Of a stretch of 64,000 nucleotides of DNA, positions 22,186 through 32,754 are shown piece after piece. The stretch is from Buchnera aphidicola str. Ak (Acyrthosiphon kondoi) (GTDB lineage Bacteria > Pseudomonadota > Gammaproteobacteria > Enterobacterales > Enterobacteriaceae). Location: contig NC_017256.1 of assembly GCF_000225445.1 (NCBI RefSeq), positions 124,001 through 188,000 on the forward strand. Direction: 5' to 3'. Position 1 is the stretch's first letter. Every line of letters starts with the position of its first letter. Below the pieces are notes generated by a model. The model worked only from the letters and a program-made list of their open reading frames with translations, ran no database searches and had not been told where the DNA came from. Made by a program: the position numbers and the translations under genes.

Positions 22186-23478
22186 ATGAAAGTATTGATT
22201 TTTATATTTTTTTATATTTTTACCGGTATTTTTTGTGTTTTAGCTAAAGAAAATCAGATAGATAATATTATAGCTGTTGTCAATGATCAAGTTATATTAA
22301 ATAGTGATGTTAATGAAATGCTTTTTTTTCTAAAAAAAGAACGTAGAAATTTCAAAATTCCTTTGAGAAGTAATTTCTTAAAAGACAAAGTAATTGAAAA
22401 ATTAATTGTGAATTCTTTAATATTACAAGAAGCAAATAGAATGAATGTTCGTATTACTCAAGAACAAATTGATACTGTAATAGAAAATATTGCTTCAAAA
22501 AAAAATATTAATATTAATGAATTTAAAAAAAATATTTTATTTCATGACCTAAATAATCATTTTTATTATGATAATTATATGAAAAATATTGAAAGATTAT
22601 TAAAAATAAGAATAATACAAGATTATGAACTTCGTAAACGTATTAATATTTCTGAACAAGAAGTTAGTGTTGTTTTTAAAAATATCATGAAAAATAACAA
22701 AAAATTTAAAAGAATAAATTTAAGCTATATTTTATTACCTTTTGCAAAAAAAGATTCTCAGAATACGATTAGAAATAAACAAAAAATAGTAGAAGATATC
22801 GTAAATAAAATTAAAAAAGGTTATAGTTTTGAACAATTTCTTCTAGATTCTAAAAAAAATAAGTCTATTTTTGTATCAAAAAAAATGTTTTGGATGCGTT
22901 TTTTAGATATACAAAATTGCTTTGTTGAAACTTTAAACATTTTTAAAAAAGGACAAATTATAGGTCCTTTATTAGGAGATAAAGGATTCTATATTTTAAA
23001 AATTAATGATATAGATAAAAATAGAGAAAACATCACAACTGAATTTTATATGCAACACTGTTTGATTAAACCTTCTATTATTCAAACGGATATAGAATCA
23101 AAAAGGAATATTTTTAATATATACGAAAATATAAAAAAAGGCGTGTACAGTTTTGATGATGCTGTTAAAAATTTATCACATGATTTCTATTCATCTAATA
23201 AAAAAGGTGACTTAGGTTGGGTTTCAAAAAAATCATTTAGTTTTGATCTTGATAAAGAATTTTTATATTTAAATAAAAATGAAATAAGTAAGCCTATCAA
23301 ATCCAATTTTGGATGGCATATATTTAAATTATTAGATAAACGTCAAGTAGATGAATTTTATAATTTTAAAAAAAAACAGGCTTACAATATTTTATTAAAC
23401 AAAAAAATGATTCTAGAAAAACATAATTGGATAGAAGAACTGAAAAAGATTGCTTATATAAAAATTATAAGATCATAA
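22186..23478 (+). CDS. surA: Periplasmic chaperone and peptidyl-prolyl isomerase SurA
   Basis: SurA escorts outer-membrane proteins through the periplasm. From the ATG at 22186 the product is 430 residues (E. coli 428). An in-frame TTG at 22162 would add eight charged residues ahead of the signal peptide, so the ATG is preferred; AAAGAAGAA lies upstream. A signal peptide (about 1-19, FIFFYIFTGIFCVLA) is followed by the SurA N-domain (IIAVVNDQVILNSDV) and two parvulin repeats; the second (KKGDLGWVSKKSF and PIKSNFGWHIFKLLDKR) is well kept and the first is degraded. It heads a surA-rsmA-apaH series as in E. coli, without pdxA. Confidence 0.95.
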   Translation: MKVLIFIFFYIFTGIFCVLAKENQIDNIIAVVNDQVILNSDVNEMLFFLKKERRNFKIPLRSNFLKDKVIEKLIVNSLILQEANRMNVRITQEQIDTVIENIASKKNININEFKKNILFHDLNNHFYYDNYMKNIERLLKIRIIQDYELRKRINISEQEVSVVFKNIMKNNKKFKRINLSYILLPFAKKDSQNTIRNKQKIVEDIVNKIKKGYSFEQFLLDSKKNKSIFVSKKMFWMRFLDIQNCFVETLNIFKKGQIIGPLLGDKGFYILKINDIDKNRENITTEFYMQHCLIKPSIIQTDIESKRNIFNIYENIKKGVYSFDDAVKNLSHDFYSSNKKGDLGWVSKKSFSFDLDKEFLYLNKNEISKPIKSNFGWHIFKLLDKRQVDEFYNFKKKQAYNILLNKKMILEKHNWIEELKKIAYIKIIRS

Positions 23479-23527
23479 GTATACTTTTCTTAATAAAATT
23501 TAAATATTAAATAATTAACTATAAATT

Positions 23528-24352
23528 ATGATTATAAAAAATTTTAAAAAACATTTTCCTTTAAAAAGGTATGGACAAAATTTTCTTGTCAATACAAAAA
23601 CTATTCAAAAGATAATTAATATAATTAATCCAAACACCAAACAAACATTAGTGGAAATTGGACCTGGATTAGCTGCATTAACAAAACCAATTTGTCAATT
23701 ATTAGAAGAATTAATTGTTATTGAAATAGATCCTAATTTATTGTTTTTATTAAAAAAACGTTCATTTTATTCAAAATTAACAGTTTTTTATCAAGACGCT
23801 TTAAATTTCAATTATACAGATTTGTTTTATAAGAAAAATCAATTAATTCGTGTTTTTGGAAACTTGCCATATAATATTTCTACATCTTTAATTATTTCTT
23901 TATTCAATCATATTAAAGTTATTCAAGATATGAATTTTATGTTACAGAAAGAGGTTGCTGAAAGATTAATTTCTATTCCTGGAAATAAATCTTATGGCCG
24001 TTTAAGCATTATTTCTCAGTATTATTGTAAAATTAAAATATTATTAAATGTTGTACCTGAAGATTTTCGACCTATACCGAAAGTGCATTCTGTTTTTATC
24101 AATTTAACTCCTCATACCAATTCTCCATATTTTGTTTATGATACAAATATCCTCAGTTCTATCACAAGAAATGCTTTTCAAAATAGAAGGAAAATTTTGC
24201 GTCATAGTTTAAAAAATTTATTTTCTGAAAAAGAACTAATTCAATTAGAAATTAATCCAAATTTACGAGCTGAAAATATTTCTATCTTTCAGTATTGTCA
24301 ATTAGCTGATTATTTATATAAAAAATTAAATAATCTTGTAAAAATCAATTAA
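23528..24352 (+). CDS. rsmA: 16S rRNA (adenine-N6)-dimethyltransferase RsmA/KsgA
   Basis: RsmA dimethylates A1518 and A1519 of 16S rRNA late in 30S assembly. The product is 274 residues (E. coli 273). It shows RYGQNFLVN, the SAM-binding EIGPGLAALT, and the catalytic NLPYNIST, with FRPIPKVHSVF and AENISIFQYCQLADYL further on. It lies 49 bases after surA and 44 before apaH. Confidence 0.97.
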   Translation: MIIKNFKKHFPLKRYGQNFLVNTKTIQKIINIINPNTKQTLVEIGPGLAALTKPICQLLEELIVIEIDPNLLFLLKKRSFYSKLTVFYQDALNFNYTDLFYKKNQLIRVFGNLPYNISTSLIISLFNHIKVIQDMNFMLQKEVAERLISIPGNKSYGRLSIISQYYCKIKILLNVVPEDFRPIPKVHSVFINLTPHTNSPYFVYDTNILSSITRNAFQNRRKILRHSLKNLFSEKELIQLEINPNLRAENISIFQYCQLADYLYKKLNNLVKIN

Positions 24353-24396
24353 ATTAATTTTTTATATTTCATGTTAATTTAAAGAGGCAATAATAT

Positions 24397-25212
24397 ATGA
24401 GTACCTATTTTATTAGTGATATACATGGTTGTTATAAAGAATTTAGGATGTTGTTAAAAAAATCATCTTTTAATAATAAAGAAGATGATTTATGGATTGC
24501 CGGTGATTTAGTATCTAGAGGTCCTGATTCTTTGAAAGTGGTTAAATATCTTTATTCATTAAAAAATAGAGTGAAAATAGTTTTAGGTAATCATGACATA
24601 AATTTAATTGCAGTTCATGCTGGTGTAAAAAAAAATAAAAAAGAAAATTGCTTTGATGAGTTTCTTTCTTCGTCAGATAGTGTTGAATTAATCAATTGGC
24701 TTCGTTCTCAATCTCTTTTAAAAATTGATGAAAAACGGAAGATAATTATGTCACATGCTGGAATTAGTCCTCAATGGGATATTAATACAGCGAAAGTGTG
24801 CGCATGGGAAATTGAAGATTTTTTATCTAATGATAATTATTCTTTTTTTTTAAAATCTATATATAATAATAATATAAATTTTTGGACATTGAATTTAAAT
24901 CAATTAGATAGACTTCGATATTCTATAAATTCTTTTACAAGAATGAGATATTGTTATCCAGATGGTCGACTAAATATGATTTATAAAAACTCTCCTAATT
25001 TTGTTAAATATCCTTTGCAACCGTGGTTTTTAATGCCGTCTAATATTGCAAAGGACTATTCTATTTTGTTTGGACATTGGTCTTCCTTAAAGGGAACTTA
25101 TATACCTAAACCTTTTTTTGCATTAGATGCCGGTTGCTGTTGGGGAGAAGAATTAATTATGCTACGATGGGAAGATAAAAAAATTTTTTCACAGTCTTTT
25201 TTTTCGAAATAA
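24397..25212 (+). CDS. apaH: Bis(5'-nucleosyl)-tetraphosphatase (symmetrical)
   Basis: ApaH splits Ap4A to two ADP, and in E. coli also removes Np4 caps from RNA. The product is 271 residues (E. coli 280). The metallophosphatase motifs are intact: DIHGCYKEF, GDLVSRGPDSL, LGNHD, and SHAGISPQWD, with FGHWSSL and FALDAGCCWG near the C-terminus. AAAGAGG lies upstream. It is convergent with folA, 34 bases away. Confidence 0.96.
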   Translation: MSTYFISDIHGCYKEFRMLLKKSSFNNKEDDLWIAGDLVSRGPDSLKVVKYLYSLKNRVKIVLGNHDINLIAVHAGVKKNKKENCFDEFLSSSDSVELINWLRSQSLLKIDEKRKIIMSHAGISPQWDINTAKVCAWEIEDFLSNDNYSFFLKSIYNNNINFWTLNLNQLDRLRYSINSFTRMRYCYPDGRLNMIYKNSPNFVKYPLQPWFLMPSNIAKDYSILFGHWSSLKGTYIPKPFFALDAGCCWGEELIMLRWEDKKIFSQSFFSK

Positions 25213-25246
25213 TTCAAATAAATTATTATTTTTAAAATCGTTAATT

Positions 25247-25729
25247 TTATCTTGATAAAATTTCAAAAGAATAATTATATGGATTTTTTTTATCTTTAAA
25301 AATTTTTTTTCTAAATAATACTTTCCAAGATGGATATAATGTATATTTAGGAAAATATGCATCTCCAATAATATTGATATCTATATGAGTCAAATATAAT
25401 TTATTAGCATAAAATAACATTTTTTTGTATATTTTAGACCCTCCAATAACCATAATTTCTTTATTGTATTTTGCAGAGATTAACGCATTAGATATTGAAT
25501 CAGCCCAAATTATACCTTTTTTTTTAATTTCATTACTACTAATTACTATGTTTTTACGCGTAGGCAAGGGTCTTTTAATAGATTCCCAAGTTAAACGACC
25601 CATAATTACACTTTTATTTATTGTTTTTTGTTTAAACCATTTTAAATCTTCTGGAAGATACCAAGGTATTTTATTATTATATCCAATAACTAAGTTTTTA
25701 GACATAGCAGCAATTAAACTTACATTCAT
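25247..25729 (-). CDS. folA: Dihydrofolate reductase
   Basis: It reduces dihydrofolate to tetrahydrofolate with NADPH. The product is 160 residues (E. coli 159). It shows the family block IPWYLPEDLKWFK with the catalytic acid, VIMGRLTWESI, PLPTRKNIVIS, and the nucleotide-site VIGGSKIY. The gene follows carB after 79 bases that contain an intercistronic hairpin, and is the last gene of a long minus-strand run. Confidence 0.96.
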   Translation of the reverse strand: MNVSLIAAMSKNLVIGYNNKIPWYLPEDLKWFKQKTINKSVIMGRLTWESIKRPLPTRKNIVISSNEIKKKGIIWADSISNALISAKYNKEIMVIGGSKIYKKMLFYANKLYLTHIDINIIGDAYFPKYTLYPSWKVLFRKKIFKDKKNPYNYSFEILSR

Positions 25730-25756
25730 TTGAAAAGATAGATCCTCTAGTATGAA

Positions 25757-25786
25757 TTATAAATATGTTTCACAACATATTTATAA
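25757..25786 (-). terminator. Hairpin between carB and folA
   Basis: A perfect 13-bp inverted repeat (25757-25769 with 25774-25786) with a four-base loop TCAC. No U-tract follows on the minus strand, so it is more likely an RNA-stabilising or pausing structure after carB than an efficient terminator. Confidence 0.45.
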
Positions 25787-25808
25787 ATATTTACTTAGTT
25801 TAAGTGAA

Positions 25809-28800
25809 CTATTTTTTATTATAAAATAATTTTATTTTTTTATGTATTTCTTGTAGGGATGTAACATTTTTTGTTGGTTTTTCATTTAATGCTATAACAG
25901 TTGCAAAAGCTCCATTAATTGTTGTGTCATAGTGTACTTTATATTGAAGGGCACTACGACATATTAGTTTTGAATCTTTTATTCCTTGATGACAAGATGT
26001 AGTATTAACAATGTAAGAATATTCTCCATTTTTCAAACGATCTTGTATATGAGGACGTCCTTCATGAACTTTATTTACTAATCTAGATGAAATTCCAGAA
26101 TTATTTAAAGCTATAGATGTACCTTTAGTTGCGTCTATTTTAAACCCCATCTTTTTTAATTTAACTGCCAGGTTTATAATATTATTTTTATCATCATTTC
26201 TAACAGAAAGAAGAACACGGCCTGATTTTTTCATATTCGTATGAGCACCTAACATAGCTTTAGCAAAAGCTTCTGAAAAGTTTTTTCCAATACCCATCAC
26301 TTCTCCTGTAGAACGCATTTCTGGACCTAATATAGGATCGACTCCTTGAAATTTGTCGAATGGAAGAACAGCTTCTTTTACTGAGAAATATGGAGGAATT
26401 ATTTCTTTAATAAAACCTTGTTCTGATAATTTTCTTCCATACATTACTCGTACAGCAATTTTTGCCAATGCAAGACCTGTCGCTTTTGAAACAAATGGAA
26501 CAGTTCGTGCTGCTCTTGGATTTACTTCAATAATATATATTTGATTTTTCTTAATAGCAAATTGTACGTTCATTAGCCCTTTTACAGATAATTCAAAAGC
26601 TAGTTTTTTTACCTGTTTTCTAATTTCATTTTGTATTTTGTTAGTTAAGGTATAAGCTGGTAATGAGCATGCAGAATCACCAGAATGAACTCCAGCTTGT
26701 TCAATATGTTCCATGATTCCTCCAATTAAAACTGTTTCTCCATCGCAGATAGCATCAACATCTACTTCTGTTGCATAATCTAAATATTGATCTAATAAAA
26801 TAGGAGTGGTATTATTCTTTTTTAATGTAGTTTTAAAATAATTTTTCAAACCATATGGTTCATAAACAATTTCCATTGCTCTACCACCTAAAACATAAGA
26901 TGGTCGTACCATTAATGGATAACCAATTATATCGGCTTTTTTATAAGCTTGATCTAAAGTTAAGACAGTTGTATTTAAAGGTTGTTGTAATTTTAATTTA
27001 GATACAGTTTCTTGAAAACGATGACGATCTTCTGCTTTATCAATTGCATCTGGACTTGTTCCGATTATAGGAATACCTTCTTTTTCAAAATCACGTGCTA
27101 ATTTTAGTGGAGTTTGTCCTCCATATTGAATAATAACTCCTTTAGGTTTTTCTATTCTAACTATTTCTAAAACATTTTCTAAGGTAATTGGTTCAAAGTA
27201 TAGTCTATCTGAAATATCATAATCAGTAGATACAGTTTCTGGATTGCAGTTAATCATAATCGCTTCAAAACCATCTTCTCGCAAAGCTTGAGCAGCATGT
27301 ACACAGCAATAATCAAATTCTATACCTTGTCCTATTCTATTAGGCCCACCACCTATTATTATAATTTTTTTGTCATTTTTATTTGGATGTGATTCACATT
27401 CATCTTCCCATGTTGAATACATATATGCTGTTTCGGTTGAAAATTCAGCAGAACATGTATCAATTCTTTTATAAACTGGATGCAAATTCAGTGTATAACG
27501 TAGTTTTCTTATTTCACTTTCATTTTTCTGAGTTAACATTGCAATACGTTGATCAGAAAAACCTTTTCTTTTTATAAAATAAAAAAAATCATATTTCAAT
27601 CCAGAAAATCCATTTTTTATAATTTTTTTCTCTAGTAGAATAATTTCTTCAATTTGAACAAGAAACCATGGATCAATTGATGTTAAATCAAATACATCAT
27701 TTACAGACATACCTGCTCGAAATGCATCACCTATATACCAAATACGCTCAGAACCAGCATCTTTTAATTCATGTCTAATTTTAATTAAATATTCTGGATC
27801 AGTACAAGATATTTTAGAATCAAAACCACTGGCACCTACTTCTAAACCACGAATAGCTTTTTGTATAGATTCTTGGAAAGTACGACCTATTGCCATGACT
27901 TCTCCAACAGATTTCATTTGTGTAGTTAGTCTATCATCACAGCCTGGGAATTTCTCAAAATTAAATCTAGGAATCTTGGTTACGATATAATCTATTGATG
28001 GTTCAAATGATGCAGTAGTATTCATTCCTGTAATGTCATTTGCAAGTTCATCTAATGTATACCCAACAGCTAATTTAGCCGCAATTTTTGCAATAGGAAA
28101 TCCTGTGGCTTTAGATGCTAGAGCAGAAGATCGAGAAACTCTAGGGTTCATTTCAATAACGATCATTCGACCATTTTTTGGATTAATTGCAAATTGCACA
28201 TTAGAGCCACCTGTTTCTACGCCTATTTCTCGTAAAATTGACATAGATGCATTTCTCATCACTTGATATTCTTTATCAGTAAGAGTTTGCGCAGGTGCTA
28301 CAGTAATTGAATCACCTGTATGAATGCCCATAGGATCCAGATTTTCAATTGAACAAACGATAATACAATTATCATTTTTATCTCGCACGACTTCCATTTC
28401 ATATTCTTTCCAACCAATAAGCGATTCGTCAATTAGAAGTTCTGTACTGGGAGATAATTTAAGTCCTCTTTCACATATCGCTTCAAATTCTTCATGATTA
28501 TAAGCAATTCCTCCTCCATGTCCACCCATAGTAAAAGAAGGACGAATAATGCATGGAAATCCTACAGTATTTAATACTAAAAATGCTTCTTGAATATTAT
28601 GTGCAATACCACATTTTGCAGTTTCTAAATTTAATTTTCTCATTGAACGTTCAAATAATTTTCTATTTTCGGCTTTTTTTATTGCATTAACTGTTGCGCC
28701 TATTATTTTAACGTTATATGTATCTAAAATGCCTTTATGATCTAATTCTAAAGCACAGTTTAAAGCTGTTTGACCTCCCATAGTTGGAAGTAGTGCATCT

Positions 28801-29048
28801 GGTTTTTCTTTTTGAATAATTTTTTCTACTATTTCCCAATGAATTGGTTCGATATATGTAGCATCGGCCATACAAGGATCTGTCATAATAGTTGCAGGAT
28901 TAGAGTTTACGAGAATTATCTTATAGCCTTCTTCTTTTAAAGCTTTACAAGCTTGTGCACCTGAGTAGTCAAATTCACATGCTTGTCCAATTACTATTGG
29001 ACCTGCGCCAAGAATTAAAATTGATTTTATATCAGTAGATTTAGGCAT
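25809..29048 (-). CDS. carB: Carbamoyl-phosphate synthase large subunit
   Basis: It makes carbamoyl phosphate from bicarbonate, ATP and ammonia supplied by CarA, for arginine and pyrimidine synthesis. The product is 1079 residues (E. coli 1073). Two homologous ATP-grasp halves are visible, beginning [20 protein letters not shown] and [20 protein letters not shown], each with an EVNPRxxR or EMNPRVSR active-site block. The C-terminal allosteric domain (about 940-1079) is present. It follows carA after 27 bases. Confidence 0.98.
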   Translation of the reverse strand: MPKSTDIKSILILGAGPIVIGQACEFDYSGAQACKALKEEGYKIILVNSNPATIMTDPCMADATYIEPIHWEIVEKIIQKEKPDALLPTMGGQTALNCALELDHKGILDTYNVKIIGATVNAIKKAENRKLFERSMRKLNLETAKCGIAHNIQEAFLVLNTVGFPCIIRPSFTMGGHGGGIAYNHEEFEAICERGLKLSPSTELLIDESLIGWKEYEMEVVRDKNDNCIIVCSIENLDPMGIHTGDSITVAPAQTLTDKEYQVMRNASMSILREIGVETGGSNVQFAINPKNGRMIVIEMNPRVSRSSALASKATGFPIAKIAAKLAVGYTLDELANDITGMNTTASFEPSIDYIVTKIPRFNFEKFPGCDDRLTTQMKSVGEVMAIGRTFQESIQKAIRGLEVGASGFDSKISCTDPEYLIKIRHELKDAGSERIWYIGDAFRAGMSVNDVFDLTSIDPWFLVQIEEIILLEKKIIKNGFSGLKYDFFYFIKRKGFSDQRIAMLTQKNESEIRKLRYTLNLHPVYKRIDTCSAEFSTETAYMYSTWEDECESHPNKNDKKIIIIGGGPNRIGQGIEFDYCCVHAAQALREDGFEAIMINCNPETVSTDYDISDRLYFEPITLENVLEIVRIEKPKGVIIQYGGQTPLKLARDFEKEGIPIIGTSPDAIDKAEDRHRFQETVSKLKLQQPLNTTVLTLDQAYKKADIIGYPLMVRPSYVLGGRAMEIVYEPYGLKNYFKTTLKKNNTTPILLDQYLDYATEVDVDAICDGETVLIGGIMEHIEQAGVHSGDSACSLPAYTLTNKIQNEIRKQVKKLAFELSVKGLMNVQFAIKKNQIYIIEVNPRAARTVPFVSKATGLALAKIAVRVMYGRKLSEQGFIKEIIPPYFSVKEAVLPFDKFQGVDPILGPEMRSTGEVMGIGKNFSEAFAKAMLGAHTNMKKSGRVLLSVRNDDKNNIINLAVKLKKMGFKIDATKGTSIALNNSGISSRLVNKVHEGRPHIQDRLKNGEYSYIVNTTSCHQGIKDSKLICRSALQYKVHYDTTINGAFATVIALNEKPTKNVTSLQEIHKKIKLFYNKK

Positions 29049-29075
29049 TTTTTTTCCCTAATTAATTACTGAGCT

Positions 29076-30227
29076 TTAGTTTTTTTGATGAACTATTAAT
29101 TTAATGAAATTATCAAATAACGATGAAGCATCATGTGGTCCAGGGCTTGCTTCTGGATGACCTTGAAAACTAAAAGCTAATTTATCAGTTAAAGATAGAC
29201 CTTGTAATGTGCCATCGAAAAGAGAAGTATGTGTAATTTCTATATTATTTGGCATATTTTCAGTATCTACAGTAAAACTATGATTTTGAGAGGTGATGAT
29301 AACACGGTTGTTTTTGATATCTTTTACAGGATGATTTCCCCCATGATGTCCAAATTTCATTTTTATAATTTTAGCCCCACTGGCTAAAGCAAGTAGCTGA
29401 TGTCCTAAACATATTCCAAAAATAGGAATATTAGTTTTTAAGAAATATTGAATAGCATGAATAGCGTAATGGCAAGGTCTTGGATCTCCTGGTCCATTAG
29501 ATAAGAAAATTCCATCTGGGGATAAATTTAATACAATTTTGGGATCAGTTGTTGCGGGAACAATAGTTAGATGGCATCTTCTATCTACAAGCATACGAAG
29601 TATATTTCTTTTTACTCCAAAATCATATACAACAACATGAAATAAAAATTTTTCTTTTTTCGTGAAAAACAATTTTTTTTTATTGAGAACAAGACTTCTT
29701 TGATTCCAATTATAAATAGATTTAGTAGAAACTTTTTTTGCTAAATCTAAACCTTGTAAACTTAAAAAGTTCTTAGCCTTGTCATGTGCTATAGTGTAAT
29801 TTTCTTTTTTATCTGCAATAATACATCCGTTTTGTGAACCTTTAGTACGTAAAATACGCGTTAATTTTCTCGTGTCAATATCAGATATCGCAACAATATT
29901 ATTTTCTTTTAAATAAGAACATAAACTTTTTTTATTTCGATAATTACTTGCAATTGGTGATAAATCACGGATAATAAGACCTTTTAAATAAATTTTAGAT
30001 GATTCTTCATCATCAGAATTAGTTCCAACATTACCAATATGAGGGTGAGTTAATGTCACAATTTGATGTGAATAAGAGGGATCAGTGATTATTTCTTGAT
30101 AACCAGTTATGGATGTATTAAAAACAACTTCGCCTACAGTTATTCCTTTAGCTCCAATAGCTCGTCCGTGAAATCTAGTCCCGTCTTCTAAAACTAGTAC
30201 TGCTAATTGGCTCAAAACATCCTCCAT
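29076..30227 (-). CDS. carA: Carbamoyl-phosphate synthase small subunit
   Basis: This is the glutamine amidotransferase subunit, channelling ammonia to CarB. The product is 383 residues (E. coli 382). The class I amidotransferase triad is visible: the nucleophile in [15 protein letters not shown] and His/Glu in [13 protein letters not shown]. The N-terminal half contains the family's [19 protein letters not shown]. The ATG has GGAGG directly upstream. The 210-base gap to dapB presumably holds the carAB promoter; no ARG box was identified. Confidence 0.98.
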   Translation of the reverse strand: MEDVLSQLAVLVLEDGTRFHGRAIGAKGITVGEVVFNTSITGYQEIITDPSYSHQIVTLTHPHIGNVGTNSDDEESSKIYLKGLIIRDLSPIASNYRNKKSLCSYLKENNIVAISDIDTRKLTRILRTKGSQNGCIIADKKENYTIAHDKAKNFLSLQGLDLAKKVSTKSIYNWNQRSLVLNKKKLFFTKKEKFLFHVVVYDFGVKRNILRMLVDRRCHLTIVPATTDPKIVLNLSPDGIFLSNGPGDPRPCHYAIHAIQYFLKTNIPIFGICLGHQLLALASGAKIIKMKFGHHGGNHPVKDIKNNRVIITSQNHSFTVDTENMPNNIEITHTSLFDGTLQGLSLTDKLAFSFQGHPEASPGPHDASSLFDNFIKLIVHQKN

Positions 30228-30437
30228 TAAAAAATACTTTATTTTATACGTGAATTGTTATTTCTATTGTAATCATTATATTTTATTTTAACTAAAATTA
30301 ATATTTTTGTCTATTATCATAATGAACATTTATATGTTTTAAGACAGCATATAACGGAATTAATATTAGACATATTTTATTGAAAGTATTAATTAGATAT
30401 GATTATCATAAATAAAATAATTTATGTTTTCTTGTTA

Positions 30438-31265
30438 TTAAAATGATAGTACATCTGACATATCAAATAAACCCATCTTTTTTTTATGAATCCATAAAGC
30501 TGACTGTATAGCACCTTTAGCAAAAGATATTCTATCAGAGGCAGTATGAGTAATTTTTATTTCTTCTCCAGAACTAGAAAACATAACAGTGTGTTTTCCA
30601 ATAATATTACCTGCACGCACAATAGAAAATCCAATTTTTTTTCTTTCTCTTATCCCTGTTATTCCTTTTTTATGATATATCGAATGTTTATTTAAATCCC
30701 AGTTCATTACTTTTGATATAACTTCTCCTATTGCTAATGCTGTACCTGAAGGAGCATCTATTTTGTTACGATGATGGTATTCAAGAATATCAATATCGGA
30801 ACTTTTTCCTATAATTTGAGTCGTTTTTTCAATTAATTGAAATAGTAAATTAATTCCTATACTAAAATTTGATGATATAATTATAGCAATATCTTGAGAA
30901 TATGATTTTATAATATCCATTTCTTCGCTTGAAAATCCAGTAGTACCAATAACAATATTTTTTTTAAATTTACTACAGTATTCTAAATACTTTAACGTAC
31001 TATTAGTGTTCGTGAAATCAATTAACACATCAAAATCTTTTTTATTCATGTTTAACTCGTCATTAATAAGAACATCCATTTTTCCTATTCCGAGAATTTC
31101 ACCAATATCTTTTCCAATTAGTTGACAATTTTTTTTAACTAGGGCTGCTGTTAAACATGTTTGTTCATTTTTTTTGATTTCTTTAATAAGCATTTGGCCC
31201 ATACGACCCATAGCACCGGTTATGACAATACGAGTTTTTTTATTCATTTTTTTCATCCATATCAT
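30438..31265 (-). CDS. dapB: 4-hydroxy-tetrahydrodipicolinate reductase
   Basis: This enzyme reduces the DapA product in the lysine and diaminopimelate pathway. Read from 31265 the product is 275 residues (E. coli 273). The nucleotide-binding GAMGRMGQ is near the N-terminus and the catalytic block HHRNKIDAPSGTA is intact, with FDMSDVLSF at the end. Three in-frame ATGs compete (31265, 31256, 31247). The last aligns best with the E. coli start, so the true start may be 31247. The gene overlaps the end of ispH by 8 to 26 bases. Confidence 0.95.
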   Translation of the reverse strand: MIWMKKMNKKTRIVITGAMGRMGQMLIKEIKKNEQTCLTAALVKKNCQLIGKDIGEILGIGKMDVLINDELNMNKKDFDVLIDFTNTNSTLKYLEYCSKFKKNIVIGTTGFSSEEMDIIKSYSQDIAIIISSNFSIGINLLFQLIEKTTQIIGKSSDIDILEYHHRNKIDAPSGTALAIGEVISKVMNWDLNKHSIYHKKGITGIRERKKIGFSIVRAGNIIGKHTVMFSSSGEEIKITHTASDRISFAKGAIQSALWIHKKKMGLFDMSDVLSF

Positions 31266-32211
31266 TTAAAATATTTTTAACTTGTAATAGTTTTTTGGGA
31301 ATTTTAAAAATTTTTTTTTCTCTAATACCGATCATTTCAATTGGTTTATTAGCACCTAGTGTTTGTAAATATTGTATCACTTCTATTACTAGTATTTCTG
31401 GTGCTGAAGCACTAGCTGTAATACCAATATAATTTACATTTTTTAACCATTTTTTTTTAATATCAACAAAAGAATTAATTAGTCTTGTAAACTTGCCAGT
31501 TTCTTTCCCCAATTCTGCAAGACGGTTGGAATTAGAAGAATTCTTTGATCCTATTACGAGTATTATGTCTGCTATTTGAGATAATTTACGAACTGCTATT
31601 TGACGATTAGTTGTTGCATAACATATATCTTCTTTATTGGGACCCGAAATTTTTGGGAATTTATTTTTTAAAGCAGTAATAATATTTTTTGTCTTTGTAA
31701 TAGATAAAGTTGTTTGTGTAACAAAATTTAATTTTTTGTTATTTTTAACAGATAAATTATTTACGTCTTCTATAGATTCAACAAGATATATTTTCCCATT
31801 TTTATTATTATATTGCCCTATTGTACCTTCTACTTCAGGATGTCCTTTGTGCCCAATAAGAATTGTTTCTATTCCTTTTTTACTAGATCTTGATACTTCT
31901 ATATGTACTTTTTCTACTAATGGACAAGTCGCATTTAATATAATTAATTTTTTTTTTATAGCTTCTTCTACAATTTTTTTTGATACACCATGTGCAGAAA
32001 AAATAACGATCGAATAATCTGGAATTTGTGAGATTTTTTCAACAAAAATAACTCCTTTTTGACGTAATGCATTAATAACGTATTGATTGTGTACAAGTTC
32101 ATGTCTAATATAAATTGTTTTTTTATATATTTTTAATGCATTTTCAACTATTGCAATTGCTCTTTTTACACCTGCGCAAAAACCTCGAGGATTAGTTAAT
32201 ATAATATTCAC
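31240..32211 (-). CDS. ispH: 4-hydroxy-3-methylbut-2-enyl diphosphate reductase
   Basis: IspH catalyses the last step of the MEP isoprenoid pathway with an iron-sulfur cluster. The product is 323 residues (E. coli 316). The three cluster cysteines are in NPRGFCAGVKRAI, NATCPLVEKVH and EDICYATTNRQ. FVTQTTLS and the SNSNRLAE block are also conserved. It lies between lspA and dapB. The fkpB gene found between lspA and ispH in E. coli is missing here. Confidence 0.97.
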   Translation of the reverse strand: MNIILTNPRGFCAGVKRAIAIVENALKIYKKTIYIRHELVHNQYVINALRQKGVIFVEKISQIPDYSIVIFSAHGVSKKIVEEAIKKKLIILNATCPLVEKVHIEVSRSSKKGIETILIGHKGHPEVEGTIGQYNNKNGKIYLVESIEDVNNLSVKNNKKLNFVTQTTLSITKTKNIITALKNKFPKISGPNKEDICYATTNRQIAVRKLSQIADIILVIGSKNSSNSNRLAELGKETGKFTRLINSFVDIKKKWLKNVNYIGITASASAPEILVIEVIQYLQTLGANKPIEMIGIREKKIFKIPKKLLQVKNILNDMDEKNE

Positions 32212-32277
32212 TATATGATCTCCAAATGTGCATATTAATAGTGATTGAACGTTATATAAACTATTTAAATTTTACAT

Positions 32278-32754
32278 TTAACAATTTAATCGAATAAGCA
32301 TAATAATTCCAATAAAAATACTGCAATCAGCTATATTAAATGTAGCAAAATGATAATTATTAATATGTAAATCAATAAAATCTATTACGAATCCATAAAT
32401 AATTCGGTCTATTAAATTTCCCATTGCACCTGCAATAATTAAAGAATAAGCAGTTATTTTTTTTATTTCTTTTATTTTGGATCGAATAATAATTCTTGTT
32501 ATTACTAATACAGTTAAAATACTAACAGTCGATAAAAACCATCTTTGCCAACCCTTTTGATCAGATAATAAACTAAATGCTGCTCCATAATTATGTACAT
32601 GAAAAATGTTTAATATTGAACAAATTTTTTTTATTTCATATATTTTAATATATTTTATGATGCAATATTTACTAGATATGTCTAAAATAAGCATAGAAAT
32701 TATTGTAGTTATGCAAATCCATTTTTTTGATTTTTTAGAATATTGATTTTTCAT
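32278..32754 (-). CDS. lspA: Lipoprotein signal peptidase
   Basis: LspA removes the signal peptide of prolipoproteins in the inner membrane. The product is 158 residues (E. coli 164), with four hydrophobic segments. The catalytic aspartates lie in NLIDRIIYGFVIDFIDLH and in FNIADCSIFIG. Its ATG shares one base with the ileS stop (TAATG), indicating translational coupling as in E. coli. Confidence 0.96.
   Translation of the reverse strand: MKNQYSKKSKKWICITTIISMLILDISSKYCIIKYIKIYEIKKICSILNIFHVHNYGAAFSLLSDQKGWQRWFLSTVSILTVLVITRIIIRSKIKEIKKITAYSLIIAGAMGNLIDRIIYGFVIDFIDLHINNYHFATFNIADCSIFIGIIMLIRLNC

Noticed and set aside
25425..25733. Plus-strand open frame of about 100 codons opposite folA
   Set aside because: It lies wholly antisense to a conserved gene and resembles no known protein; long antisense frames are expected here. 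The same holds for frames opposite ispH (31637-32017), nuoI (49340-49642) and pheT (11316-11588).
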